Assembly: GCA_025964715.1 (NCBI GenBank)
Contig: JAOPYH010000041.1
Coordinates: forward strand, 1-34,312
Source: Streptosporangiaceae bacterium
Lineage (GTDB): Bacteria > Actinomycetota > Actinomycetes > Streptosporangiales > Streptosporangiaceae
Reading direction: 5' to 3'
Length of the DNA stretch: 34,312 bases
This document shows positions 7,506 through 14,782 of the stretch, one piece after another. The notes beneath the pieces are model-generated. The model saw nothing but the letters and a program-made list of their open reading frames with translations. It had not been told where the DNA came from and searched no databases. Each line of letters opens with the position of its first letter. Position 1 is the stretch's first letter. Made by a program: the position numbers and the translations under genes.

Positions 7506-8972
7506 GTGGGCACAACGGCTCCCATGACGACGACCCGGCTGAAGACGATCGAGACCCGCGTCCCCGCCCGGCTCGACCGGCTGCCGTGGGCCCGATGGCA
7601 CTGGCTGGTGGTCGCGGGGCTCGGGACGGTATGGATCCTGGACGGCCTCGAGGTGACCATCGTCGGCGTGATCGGTCCACGGCTCACGGACAAGGCCGGC
7701 GGCCTTGGGCTCAGCGACTCACAGGTAGGGCTGGCCGCCTCGATCTACGTCACGGGTGCCTGCCTCGGGGCGCTGGTCTTCGGCTATCTGACCGACCGCT
7801 TCGGCCGTAAGAAGCTGTTCCTCATCACGCTGGCCGTCTATCTGGCAGCCACCGTGGCCACCGCGTTGTCCATGAACCCGCTCTGGTTCTACGCGTGCAG
7901 GTTTCTCACCGGAGCAGGGATCGGCGGGGAGTACGCCGCGATCAACTCGGCGATCGACGAGCTCATCCCGGCACGGGTTCGCGGCCGCGTCGACATCTTC
8001 GTGAACGGGTCGTTCTGGATCGGCACGACCTTCGCCGCGGCCCTGTCCCTGCCGATCCTCAACTCCAGCCTGATCCCCGCCGGGCTCGGCTGGCGCGCCA
8101 TGTTCCTGTTCGGCGCGGTACTCGGGCTCGGCATCATGTTCGTGCGCCGTACCGTTCCCGAGAGCCCCCGCTGGCTGTTCATTCACGGCCGGCAGGACGA
8201 CGCGGAGAGGATCGTGGGGGACATCGAGCGCGACGTCGAGAAGCAGAGCGGCGAGCGGCTGGAGACCCCGCGCGAGGCCATCATGATCGACCAGCGCAGG
8301 GCGATCGGGTTCGGCACCGTGGTCGGGACCATGGTGCGGGACTACCCGCGCCGGTCTCTGCTTGGCCTGGTGCTCTTCGTTGGGCAGGCGTTCCTCTACA
8401 ACGCCGTCTACTTCACCTACGCGCTCGTGCTGGCGAGGTTCTTCGGTGTGCCCGACGGCCGGGTCGGCCTCTACCTCATCCCCATCGGGATCGGGAACTT
8501 CTTCGGCGCACTCGCGCTCGGCCGGCTGTTCGACTCGGTCGGGCGGCGCACCATGATCTCTCTGTCGTACATCGTCTCCGGCCTGCTGCTGATCGGCACC
8601 GGCATGCTGTTCCGCCATGGCGCGCTGTCGGCCGTGACCCTGACCGCCTGCTGGTGCGCGGTGTTCTTCTTCGCCTCCGCCGGGGCCAGCGCCGCCTACC
8701 TGACGGTCAGCGAGATCTTCCCGATGGAGACCCGGGCCATGGCGATCGCGTTCTTCTACGCGGTCGGCACCGCGCTCGGTGGCATCATCGGCCCGACGCT
8801 GTTCGGCCGGCTGGTCGAGAGCGGCAAGGTGTCGGCGGTGACGGACGGTTACTTCCTCGGCGCCGCACTCATGATCCTCGCCGGCCTCGTGGAGATCGCC
8901 ATCGGCGTGGAGGCGGCCGGCCGCTCCCTCGAGCAGATCGCCCCGCCCCTTTCCAGCCGCCCGGCCCGATGA
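7506..8972 (+). CDS. MFS transporter, sugar/organic acid:proton symporter type
   Basis: The 488-aa product has about 12 membrane helices and the sugar porter/metabolite:H+ symporter signatures: GYLTDRFGRKK after TM2, CRFLTGAGIGGEYAAINSAIDE in TM4-5 (split: GAGIGGEYAA, INSAIDELIP), VPESPRWL before the central loop, GRLFDSVGRRT in the second half, and AAYLTVSEIFPMETRAMAI near TM10. The central loop (residues about 225-275) is cytoplasmic and charged. Asp in TM1 (WILDGLEVTIVG) is typical of the metabolite:H+ symporter group. Substrate cannot be read from the sequence. GTG 7506 or ATG 7524 could be the start; neither has a clear ribosome binding site. It ends 12 bp from the convergent glycosyltransferase gene. 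Confidence 0.87.
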   Translation: MGTTAPMTTTRLKTIETRVPARLDRLPWARWHWLVVAGLGTVWILDGLEVTIVGVIGPRLTDKAGGLGLSDSQVGLAASIYVTGACLGALVFGYLTDRFGRKKLFLITLAVYLAATVATALSMNPLWFYACRFLTGAGIGGEYAAINSAIDELIPARVRGRVDIFVNGSFWIGTTFAAALSLPILNSSLIPAGLGWRAMFLFGAVLGLGIMFVRRTVPESPRWLFIHGRQDDAERIVGDIERDVEKQSGERLETPREAIMIDQRRAIGFGTVVGTMVRDYPRRSLLGLVLFVGQAFLYNAVYFTYALVLARFFGVPDGRVGLYLIPIGIGNFFGALALGRLFDSVGRRTMISLSYIVSGLLLIGTGMLFRHGALSAVTLTACWCAVFFFASAGASAAYLTVSEIFPMETRAMAIAFFYAVGTALGGIIGPTLFGRLVESGKVSAVTDGYFLGAALMILAGLVEIAIGVEAAGRSLEQIAPPLSSRPAR

Positions 8973-8984
8973 TGGCGCGCGGGC

Positions 8985-9713
8985 TCACGTGGTCGGGGTG
9001 CCCGGCGCCGGGGACGGGCTCCAGATCCGTTGCGTGGCGAGCGTGTTGAGCAGATGGCCGAAACCCTGGGGCGCCCGTGGCCGTGGCCGGGCGGAGGTGA
9101 TGACGGTGGGCTCGATCGTGCGGAGAACGCGCCGCTCGCTCACGGCCAGAGCGTTCACCAAGGCGTGGTCCTCCGCCGTGCGAAGGGGTGGGAAGCCACC
9201 GGCCGCGAGATAGGCGGCCCCGGTGAACCCCAGATTGGCGCCGTGGACATGCGAGTGCGCCCCGCCGCGGTCCGCGGTGCCGTAGTGCCGACGGTAGATC
9301 TCCGGCAGATGCGGCGGGTGCTCCTCCCAGTCCGCCACCCGGACCGTGCCTACCACCGCCTCCCAGCCGAGTGCCGCGTAACGGAGCTGGGCCGTGAGCC
9401 AGTTCGCCGGCACCAGCGTGTCCGCGTCGGTGGTCGCCACCCACAACCCCGCCGGGTCCGTACCGGCCAGCCGCAACGCGGTCCGCACGCCGGTCGCACG
9501 GGCGATGCCGACATTGACCGCTTCGATCTCCAGGACCGTGGCCCCGGCCCGGCGGGCACGGTGCGCGGTCTGGTCCGTACAGGCGTCCGCCACCACGATC
9601 ACCCGCACTGGCAGCGGCGCGGCGGCGACGGCCGCCCCCAGGGCGGTCAGGCAGTCCGGCAGCAGTTCGGCCTCGTCGTGCGCCGGGACCACGACCGCGC
9701 CGGCCTCGATCAC
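8985..9713 (-). CDS. Family 2 glycosyltransferase, last gene of a four-gene operon
   Basis: The 242-aa product is a GT-A fold transferase: AVVVPAHDEAELLPDCL at the N-terminus, VIVVADACTDQT for the nucleotide-sugar site, the DxD-type metal motif in ATTDADTLVPANWL, an acceptor region with HVHGANLGFTGAAY, and the ED catalytic-base motif in LRTAEDHALV. It should transfer a sugar from a nucleotide-sugar donor to a small-molecule or lipid acceptor. GTG 9713-9711 overlaps the TGA of the methyltransferase gene (GTGA), so translation is coupled. There are no membrane helices. It probably glycosylates the product of the preceding enzymes; donor and acceptor are unknown. Confidence 0.85.
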   Translation of the reverse strand: MIEAGAVVVPAHDEAELLPDCLTALGAAVAAAPLPVRVIVVADACTDQTAHRARRAGATVLEIEAVNVGIARATGVRTALRLAGTDPAGLWVATTDADTLVPANWLTAQLRYAALGWEAVVGTVRVADWEEHPPHLPEIYRRHYGTADRGGAHSHVHGANLGFTGAAYLAAGGFPPLRTAEDHALVNALAVSERRVLRTIEPTVITSARPRPRAPQGFGHLLNTLATQRIWSPSPAPGTPTT

Positions 9714-10330
9714 GCCAGGCCCTCGGGCCTGGCCACCGACAGCGACACCGGATCGGTCCCCGCGGGCGCCCGTACATAGGCCTGGGCGAGGAAGTCCGGC
9801 TCCCTGTGGTCGGCCACCAGCGTGAGGTCCGGCCGGTCCGCGATGGCCCGGTGCACTTCGTCTCCGCCGAGCGGATAGTCGTGGACCCGGTGCTGCCAGT
9901 GCACGGCCAGCAGGGTGCCGCCGTCTTCCAGCGCACCGACGGCGCGGTCGAGCACCTCGCCGAGGTCCTCCTTGGAGAAGTAGTAGAGGACCTCCGAGAG
10001 GACGATCAGATCGAAGGTGCCGGCCGGCCAGTCGCAGGGGATGCTGCGCCGTCTCACCCGGACGTGCGGGTGGCCGGCCACGCGCTGTGCGGCGGCCTGG
10101 ACGGCGCTGGGGGAGATATCGCAGGACAGCAGGGAGTCGCAGCGTTGAGCCAGCATCTCGGTGAGGACACCGATGGAGCACCCGGGCTCGAACGCGCGCC
10201 GGTAACGGGGGCGTGGCAGAAGGGCGACGCTGAGGGCGTATTTCCGGGTCTCGTACCACCGGGTGGAGAACCCCCAGGGATCCGGTGAGGTCGCGTAGAC
10301 CGTCTCAAAGTATTCCGGGCCTAGAGTCAC
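9710..10330 (-). CDS. NodS-like SAM-dependent methyltransferase
   Basis: The 206-aa product begins GPEYFETVYATSPDPWGF then ETRKYALSVALLP, the pattern of the NodS-type class I methyltransferases. Motif I is FEPGCSIGVLTEMLA (47-61), the SAM ribose-binding acidic residue is Asp71 (SCDISPSAV), and motif IV is FDLIVLSEVLYYF. NodS N-methylates a deacetylated chitooligosaccharide, which makes the position next to a PIG-L N-deacetylase notable: deacetylation to expose an amine, then methylation. The substrate here is unknown. GTG 10330-10328 overlaps the TGA of the deacetylase gene. Confidence 0.83.
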   Translation of the reverse strand: MTLGPEYFETVYATSPDPWGFSTRWYETRKYALSVALLPRPRYRRAFEPGCSIGVLTEMLAQRCDSLLSCDISPSAVQAAAQRVAGHPHVRVRRRSIPCDWPAGTFDLIVLSEVLYYFSKEDLGEVLDRAVGALEDGGTLLAVHWQHRVHDYPLGGDEVHRAIADRPDLTLVADHREPDFLAQAYVRAPAGTDPVSLSVARPEGLA

Positions 10331-11094
10331 CGGAAGAGCACCTCCTGTTCGCGGATGAAGTGGGCGACGATGTCCGGCGGCAGTACGGGGTCGAGTGCCG
10401 GCCCGCGAGGCTCCAGCTGGCTGCCGAAGCACTCGATGGCGGCTCGCTTGCGGGCCGCGGCCGACGCCGGCAGCGGGACCTGGACGGCCGTGTCCCAGGG
10501 CAGCCGCGGGTCGGCCGGGCGAGCCCAGTGCCAGGCCCAGATCGGATAGTGCAGAAGCCGGGTCCCGTCGGCGGCCGCCGCGGTCGACGCCGCGGCCCGG
10601 CCGGCCGCCTCGTGGTCGGCGTGGGCGTCGCCGGTCCAGGGCGCGAGAGCGACGTCGAAGCCGGCCATGACCTCGTCCAGCGCACGGGCGAGGTCGGCCT
10701 CGCGCACGCCCAGGCCGGTGTCCGGCATACCCAGCCGTACGACCTCGGTCCCGGCTGCGCCGAGCCGATCGAGGGCGGCAGCCGTCTCGGCCACGCGGCG
10801 GGTCGCCAGAGCCGCCGTCGCCGCGGCGTCGAGGCCCGGATGGGACTTCTCCCCGTCGGTGACGGCGACCAGGCGCAGCCGGGCGCCCGCGGCGACCAGC
10901 AGTGCGATGGTGCCCCCGACACCCAGGATCTCGTCGTCGGGATGTGCGGCCACGATGACCACGCTCTTCCAATCGGCGGGATCCACCGTGGCGGGCGCGT
11001 GCAGCCCCGGCCACCCGCGCCAGGCCGCCTCGTCGGTCCCCGGCGCGTCGATCAGGTTCGGTTCGGTTGGTTCGGCTCGGAGGGGCTCGCTCAC
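10327..11094 (-). CDS. PIG-L family zinc-dependent N-deacetylase
   Basis: The 255-aa product has the PIG-L/MshB/LmbE signature AAHPDDEILGVGG (49-61) with the zinc and catalytic residues in HPDDE, and the third zinc ligand region DAHADHEAAG (157-166). Family members remove N-acetyl groups from sugars or sugar-inositols, as in mycothiol and GlcNAc-PI synthesis. GTG 11094-11092 overlaps the stop of the acyl-CoA dehydrogenase-like gene (GTGA); a GTG one codon earlier is possible. Because it is coupled to a methyltransferase and a glycosyltransferase, it probably acts within a small glycoconjugate pathway rather than as MshB; no other mycothiol gene is nearby. Confidence 0.88.
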   Translation of the reverse strand: MSEPLRAEPTEPNLIDAPGTDEAAWRGWPGLHAPATVDPADWKSVVIVAAHPDDEILGVGGTIALLVAAGARLRLVAVTDGEKSHPGLDAAATAALATRRVAETAAALDRLGAAGTEVVRLGMPDTGLGVREADLARALDEVMAGFDVALAPWTGDAHADHEAAGRAAASTAAAADGTRLLHYPIWAWHWARPADPRLPWDTAVQVPLPASAAARKRAAIECFGSQLEPRGPALDPVLPPDIVAHFIREQEVLFR

Positions 11095-12065
11095 CACTCC
11101 GCTCCCTGCTGGGCGACGAGCGCACCCAGCTCTGCCTGATCGCGCTCGGCGTGGTGCTGGCGTAGGTAGACGGTCAGATCCGCCACCCGGCGGGCGTGTT
11201 CCGGGTCATGGCAGAGCGGTCCCGCGCCGAGCGCGCGTCCCACCCGGTCCATGACCTCACGGTCGACCTGTTCCACAAGTGTGCGCACGCGCAGCGCCCG
11301 GAGCCGGGCGAGGCCTTTGTGGTCGCAGGGATCGGCGTCGATCTCGTCGGCCGCCTGATCCAGGGCCAGGCGCGCGGTGCGGAGCGCTATGTCCACGGCG
11401 CCGAGGTGCGCGAGCGCGTGCGGGCCGGCCTCGCGAGTCTCCGCGGCCGTCAGAAGGGTCCGGGCCACGCCTCGCGCTCCGCCGTACCAGCACGCCGCCA
11501 CGCCGACGCCGCCGTGTGCGAACCCCGGGCGCTCGACGTAGCCGCCCGGCGCTCCGATGGCGTGCGCGGGCACGCTGTCGAACCGGACATCCAGGGTGTC
11601 GCTGCCGGCCATGCCGACCGCCGCCCACGTGCCCGCGACCGGTGTGTAGCCGGGACCTCCGGTGACGACCGAGAACAGCCGAGGACCCTCAGGGGTACGG
11701 GCCGTCACGAGTGCGTGGCTGCACACCCGCGCGCCGGAGCAGTAAGCCTTGAGACCGCTCAGGCGCCAACCCGGGTCCCCGCCGCCGGTCTCGTAGGCCG
11801 CGGACAGCACGGCGCCCGGAGGTTCGGCCGCCCAGACCCCCCAGCTGCCGCCGGGGTCCGGCGGTGGGCCGCCCAGCTCGTCCAGGATCGCGAGGGCGTC
11901 GGCGTGTCCGTCGCCCAGCCGGGCCAGGGACAGGTCCTCCTCGGCGAGCCCGGCCAGCGCCTCCCACCGCACCCGGGTCCGGCCGCCCCCGGGGAGCGGC
12001 AGATCCAGTCGCCCACGTCGTACGGCGTCCCTGAACAAACCCTCGACACGTTCACGCTCCACCAT
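11091..12065 (-). CDS. Acyl-CoA dehydrogenase-like flavoprotein, short form
   Basis: The 324-aa product has the acyl-CoA dehydrogenase middle domain (GWRLSGLKAYCSGARVCSHALV, split: WRLSGLKAYCSGA and VCSHALVTAR, then TLDVRFDSVPAHAIGAPGGY) and a helical C-terminal domain (GGVGVAACWYGGARGVARTLL and the following helices). It is shorter than the usual 380 aa and the N-terminal helical domain is reduced. The typical C-terminal YGGxGY...ER..RD pattern is missing; instead it ends DPEHARRVADLTVYLRQHHAERD. It may therefore oxidise a non-standard substrate or act like the flavin-dependent hydroxylase branch. It is the first gene of a four-gene operon. ATG 12065 follows the 173-bp divergent promoter region. 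Confidence 0.75.
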   Translation of the reverse strand: MVERERVEGLFRDAVRRGRLDLPLPGGGRTRVRWEALAGLAEEDLSLARLGDGHADALAILDELGGPPPDPGGSWGVWAAEPPGAVLSAAYETGGGDPGWRLSGLKAYCSGARVCSHALVTARTPEGPRLFSVVTGGPGYTPVAGTWAAVGMAGSDTLDVRFDSVPAHAIGAPGGYVERPGFAHGGVGVAACWYGGARGVARTLLTAAETREAGPHALAHLGAVDIALRTARLALDQAADEIDADPCDHKGLARLRALRVRTLVEQVDREVMDRVGRALGAGPLCHDPEHARRVADLTVYLRQHHAERDQAELGALVAQQGAEW

Positions 12066-12186
12066 GGCGTCGCCATTACCCAGTAAATCGTTGTCCTATC
12101 AAGAGACTCCCGACACATCGCGACCGCGTGCGTCCGTCAGCGGTCACCGAGCCGGCTGCGAGCCTTGGCATGGATCGGTGTGGGCG

Positions 12187-12207
12187 TGGCATAACGGTGG
12201 CATAACG
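12187..12207. repeat. Tandem direct repeat TGGCATAACG in a divergent promoter region
   Basis: TGGCATAACG occurs at 12187-12196 and again at 12198-12207, an 11-bp period (one helical turn). It is 32 bp upstream of the ATG at 12239 and about 120 bp from the divergent acyl-CoA dehydrogenase-like start. It could be a direct-repeat activator site or contain a -10 box (CATAAC). Confidence 0.4.
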
Positions 12208-12238
12208 ACTGCCGAGACCCTTTCCGTAGGGAGGCACC

Positions 12239-12766
12239 ATGGCAACGCGGGAGACCCAGACGCGGTCGGCGGCCACGGCCGTGGACATGGGTCTGATCGG
12301 GATCTATCTCAACGACCACCTGGCCGGGGCCACCGCGGGCGTGGAGCTGGTGCAACGGGCCGCCAGGTCGCAGCGCGGCTGGGAGGCGGGCCGGATTCTC
12401 GACCGGCTCGCCAGGGAGATCAAGGAGGACCGTGCCGAGCTGATCAGCATGATCATCGAGCTCGGGGTCCCGATCCGCCGTTACAAGGTCGCCCTGGGAT
12501 GGATCACGGAGAAGGCCGGCCGGCTCAAGTTGAACGGACGACTGCTCGGCCGGTCACCGCTGAGCGATGTCGTCGAGCTCGAGGGACTGCGGCTCGGGGT
12601 CATCGGCAAGGAGGCCTGCTGGCGTGCGCTGCGGACGCTCGCCGAGCGGGATCGCCGCCTCGACCCCGAGCGCCTGGAGGGGCTCATCTCCCGTGCGAGC
12701 AGGCAGGCCGAGACCCTCGAGGAGCTGCGCGTCCGGGCCTTCCGGAGACTGCTCGGGCTGGACTGA
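12239..12766 (+). CDS. Helical protein of unknown function, ferritin-like character
   Basis: The 175-aa product is almost entirely alpha-helical and highly charged. It has IGIYLNDHLAGATAGVELVQRAARS, then a helix with ILDRLAREIKEDRAELISMI, then RRYKVALGWITEKAGRLKLN and a C-terminal part ending LEELRVRAFRRLLGLD. The first two helices resemble those of small ferritin-like/four-helix proteins common in actinobacteria, but I see no full di-iron ligand set. ATG 12239 is preceded by GGGAGG, a strong ribosome binding site. It is divergent from the flavoprotein operon and convergent with the GntR gene, with a strong hairpin after its stop. Confidence 0.6.
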   Translation: MATRETQTRSAATAVDMGLIGIYLNDHLAGATAGVELVQRAARSQRGWEAGRILDRLAREIKEDRAELISMIIELGVPIRRYKVALGWITEKAGRLKLNGRLLGRSPLSDVVELEGLRLGVIGKEACWRALRTLAERDRRLDPERLEGLISRASRQAETLEELRVRAFRRLLGLD

Positions 12767-12787
12767 CCGGCGGCGCCGCGCCGCCGG
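12767..12787. terminator. Bidirectional terminator between convergent genes
   Basis: CCGGCGGCG (12767-12775), loop CCG, CGCCGCCGG (12779-12787) form a perfect 9-bp GC stem. It sits directly after the stop of the gene ending at 12766 and seven bases from the end of the GntR gene, so it can serve both. Confidence 0.65.
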
Positions 12788-12793
12788 GCCGGG

Positions 12794-13609
12794 TCAGCCG
12801 GTGACGACCACGAGGGGCCGGGCGGGCGCGGAGGAGCGGTGCAGTTCCACCTCGAAGCGGCTGCGGTCCCCGCGGTGGAAGGCGACGAAGCTCTCCACGG
12901 GCCGGTCGCTTTCACCGAGGCTGACGCTGCGCAGGACCAGGACCGGAGCGCCCTTGGGGAGGCCGAGACTGCGGGCCAGTGGGGCGCTCGCCGCCGCGGC
13001 CTCCACGGACCGGCGTCCGCGCACCAGCCGTACGCCGTACTTGTTCTCGAGCACGGCATAGAGGGACTGGTCGGTGAGGACCTCGTCCACGAGTCCCGGG
13101 GCCAGGTCGACGGGCACGTGGGTGATGGTCAGCACCCAGGGCTCGTCGTCGACATAGCGCAGGCGCTCGACCTCCGTCACCGGGTCGCCCTGCTCGATCT
13201 GCAGGTCCGCCGCGATCTGCGCGTCCGCGGGGACCACGGCCAGTTTGCGGACCTCGCTCCGCAGGTGACCGCCGCGTGCGGCGACGTCCTCGTACAACCC
13301 GGTGAGAGACTGCACCAGGCCCTCGGCGGTCTTGGGCTTGGCGAAGAAGGTGCCGCGGCCCTTGATGCGCTCGATGACGCCCTCGGCTTCGAGCTCGGCG
13401 AGCGTCTGGCGGACCACCGTGCGGGACACGCCGTAGCGGACGCAGAGCTCGTGATCACCGGGCATCCGGTCGCCCGGCTGGCACTCCTGCCGCTCGATCT
13501 CCTCGAGGAGGATCAGCTTGAGCTGGTGATAGAACGGCAGTGGCGAGGAACGATCAATACTTGCCTGCATGTCATTAGAGGATAACAACTTCTGGCGGTT
13601 CTGTCCCAT
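12794..13609 (-). CDS. GntR-family regulator, HutC/UTRA type, local sugar regulon repressor
   Basis: The product has an N-terminal GntR winged helix (SSPLPFYHQLKLILLEEIE; GDRMPGDHELCVRYGVSRTV; RQTLAELEAEGVIERIKGRG) and a C-terminal UTRA ligand-binding domain (from about residue 105: EVRKLAVVPADAQIAADL, VTEVERLRYVDDEPWVL and the ending RSRFEVELHR). HutC-type members bind small metabolites or phosphosugars and leave DNA when bound. Two starts are possible. ATG 13609 gives 271 aa with AGGG seven bases upstream; ATG 13570 gives 258 aa, closer to the usual family start, but without a ribosome binding site. A CCTGT-N4-ACAGG dyad lies nine bases upstream of 13609, and matching sites precede the transporter and catabolic genes, so it probably controls itself and the locus. 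Confidence 0.88.
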   Translation of the reverse strand: MGQNRQKLLSSNDMQASIDRSSPLPFYHQLKLILLEEIERQECQPGDRMPGDHELCVRYGVSRTVVRQTLAELEAEGVIERIKGRGTFFAKPKTAEGLVQSLTGLYEDVAARGGHLRSEVRKLAVVPADAQIAADLQIEQGDPVTEVERLRYVDDEPWVLTITHVPVDLAPGLVDEVLTDQSLYAVLENKYGVRLVRGRRSVEAAAASAPLARSLGLPKGAPVLVLRSVSLGESDRPVESFVAFHRGDRSRFEVELHRSSAPARPLVVVTG

Positions 13610-13617
13610 ACCTCGGC

Positions 13618-13631
13618 CCTGTAAGGACAGG
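13618..13631. promoter_or_regulatory. GntR operator 1, in front of the regulator gene
   Basis: CCTGT-AAGG-ACAGG dyad. On the coding strand it reads CATCCTGTCCTTACAGG, matching the sites at 18176 and 24707. TTGAAT (13640-13635) lies two bases further out than the -35-like boxes at the other two sites. Position suggests autoregulation. Confidence 0.68.
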
Positions 13632-13655
13632 ATGATTCAAGGACACTTCAGGTGC

Positions 13656-13693
13656 CTGCCGGAGACGGCCTGCGCGCAGACCGTCTCCGGCAG
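13656..13693 (-). terminator. Strong terminator after the substrate-binding protein gene
   Basis: CTGCCGGAGACGG (13656-13668) and CCGTCTCCGGCAG (13681-13693) form a perfect 13-bp stem with a 12-base loop. It starts 14 bases after the SBP stop and would separate the transporter transcript from the regulator gene. Confidence 0.75.
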
Positions 13694-13706
13694 ATGACGC
13701 CGTGCG

Positions 13707-14708
13707 TCAGAAGGTGCCGTTCGGGTCGTAGTACTTCGCGACGTTGTCGCAGTCGACCCCAGAACTCTCGGTGTACTTCGTCTTCGGGTAGTCGGCCGTC
13801 TTCTTCTGGCCGGTGCCCACCTCGATGGCGACCTGCACGGCATCGCGGGCGGCGACCGTGGGCGAGTTGAGGGCGGTCGAGACGTACTGACCACCGCATC
13901 CCTGGCCCTTGATGGCCGCGAGGGCCTCCTTCTGCCCGTCGACCCCTCCGACCAGCACATGGGTGTTCTTCTTGTTCTTCAGCACGGTGAGCGCGCCCAG
14001 GCTCATCGCGTCGTTGTAGCCGAACAGGACGTCGATGTCCGGGTGCGCGGCGAGCATGTCCTCGGTGCGGGCCACGGCCTGGTCCTGGGTGTAGTTCGCC
14101 GGTGCCTCAGCGGTGACGGTGTAGTTCACTCCGCCCTCCTTGAGTCCCTGGAGGAAACCCTGCCGCCGGGCCGGGCCGACCTCGACGTCGGTCGGGCCGC
14201 CATTGAGGATGGCCAGCTTGATGGTCTTGCCCTTGCCGACGCGCCGGGCCATGAGCCTGCCGGACTCTCGGCCGATGCTCGCGTTGTCGGACTGCACGGC
14301 GGTGAACCCCACGGCGGGGATCGGGGTGTCGATGAACAGCAGCGGCTTCTGCTTGGCCGCGGCGGTGAGCTGCGACTTCTCGGTGTTCGCGCTGACGGCG
14401 TTGACGATGAGGACGTCGACGCCCTGCGACAGCATGGTCTGGACCTGGTCGAGCTGCTGCACCGGGTCACCGCCGCCGCTCTGGAACAGGAGCTTGAAGC
14501 CCTTCTCCTTGGCCAGCCGCTCGGCCTCCTTCTGCATCGCCACGTAGTAGGGGGCGTCGGAGACGCGCTGCGCGAAACCGATCTTCAGCGACTTGACGTC
14601 CTTCTTGGCGGCCGTTCCGGACGCGGTCTTGCCGCCGACCGTGCCGCACGCGGCCGTGCTGAGCATCAGGGCCACGGCGGCGGCGATGCCGACCTTGTGA
14701 AAACGCAT
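13707..14708 (-). CDS. Sugar ABC transporter substrate-binding lipoprotein, RbsB-like
   Basis: The 333-aa product has a lipoprotein signal (lipobox LSTAAC, Cys21) and the periplasmic-binding-protein 4 fold: KIGFAQRVSDAPYYVAM, AERLAKEKGFKLLFQSGGGD, QVQTMLSQGVDVLIVNAV, then PLLFIDTPIPA, SDNASIGRESGRLMA, KLAILNGGPTDVEVGPARR, PDIDVLFGYNDAMSLGAL and VGGVDGQKEALAAIKGQG. It captures the substrate outside the cell and delivers it to the RbsC-like permease. GAGGAG lies upstream of ATG 14708. It is the last gene of the SDR-RbsA-RbsC-RbsB order and is followed by a strong hairpin. The ligand is probably a monosaccharide or polyol. Confidence 0.92.
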   Translation of the reverse strand: MRFHKVGIAAAVALMLSTAACGTVGGKTASGTAAKKDVKSLKIGFAQRVSDAPYYVAMQKEAERLAKEKGFKLLFQSGGGDPVQQLDQVQTMLSQGVDVLIVNAVSANTEKSQLTAAAKQKPLLFIDTPIPAVGFTAVQSDNASIGRESGRLMARRVGKGKTIKLAILNGGPTDVEVGPARRQGFLQGLKEGGVNYTVTAEAPANYTQDQAVARTEDMLAAHPDIDVLFGYNDAMSLGALTVLKNKKNTHVLVGGVDGQKEALAAIKGQGCGGQYVSTALNSPTVAARDAVQVAIEVGTGQKKTADYPKTKYTESSGVDCDNVAKYYDPNGTF

Positions 14709-14782
14709 GGGGGACTCCTCGATCAGTGAACTCGGGTGGATCTGTGGGCAGACGAGGGCCGGCGGGCTCTAGGGCCGGTGCC

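Noticed and set aside
10327-11094. Assigning the PIG-L protein as MshB (mycothiol deacetylase)
   Set aside because: The motif is shared by the whole family, and its coupling to a methyltransferase and a glycosyltransferase points elsewhere; no other mycothiol gene is adjacent.
9710-11125. 471-aa open frame covering the methyltransferase and beyond
   Set aside because: The upstream half is an out-of-frame reading of the PIG-L gene; the methyltransferase starts at the GTGA overlap at 10330.
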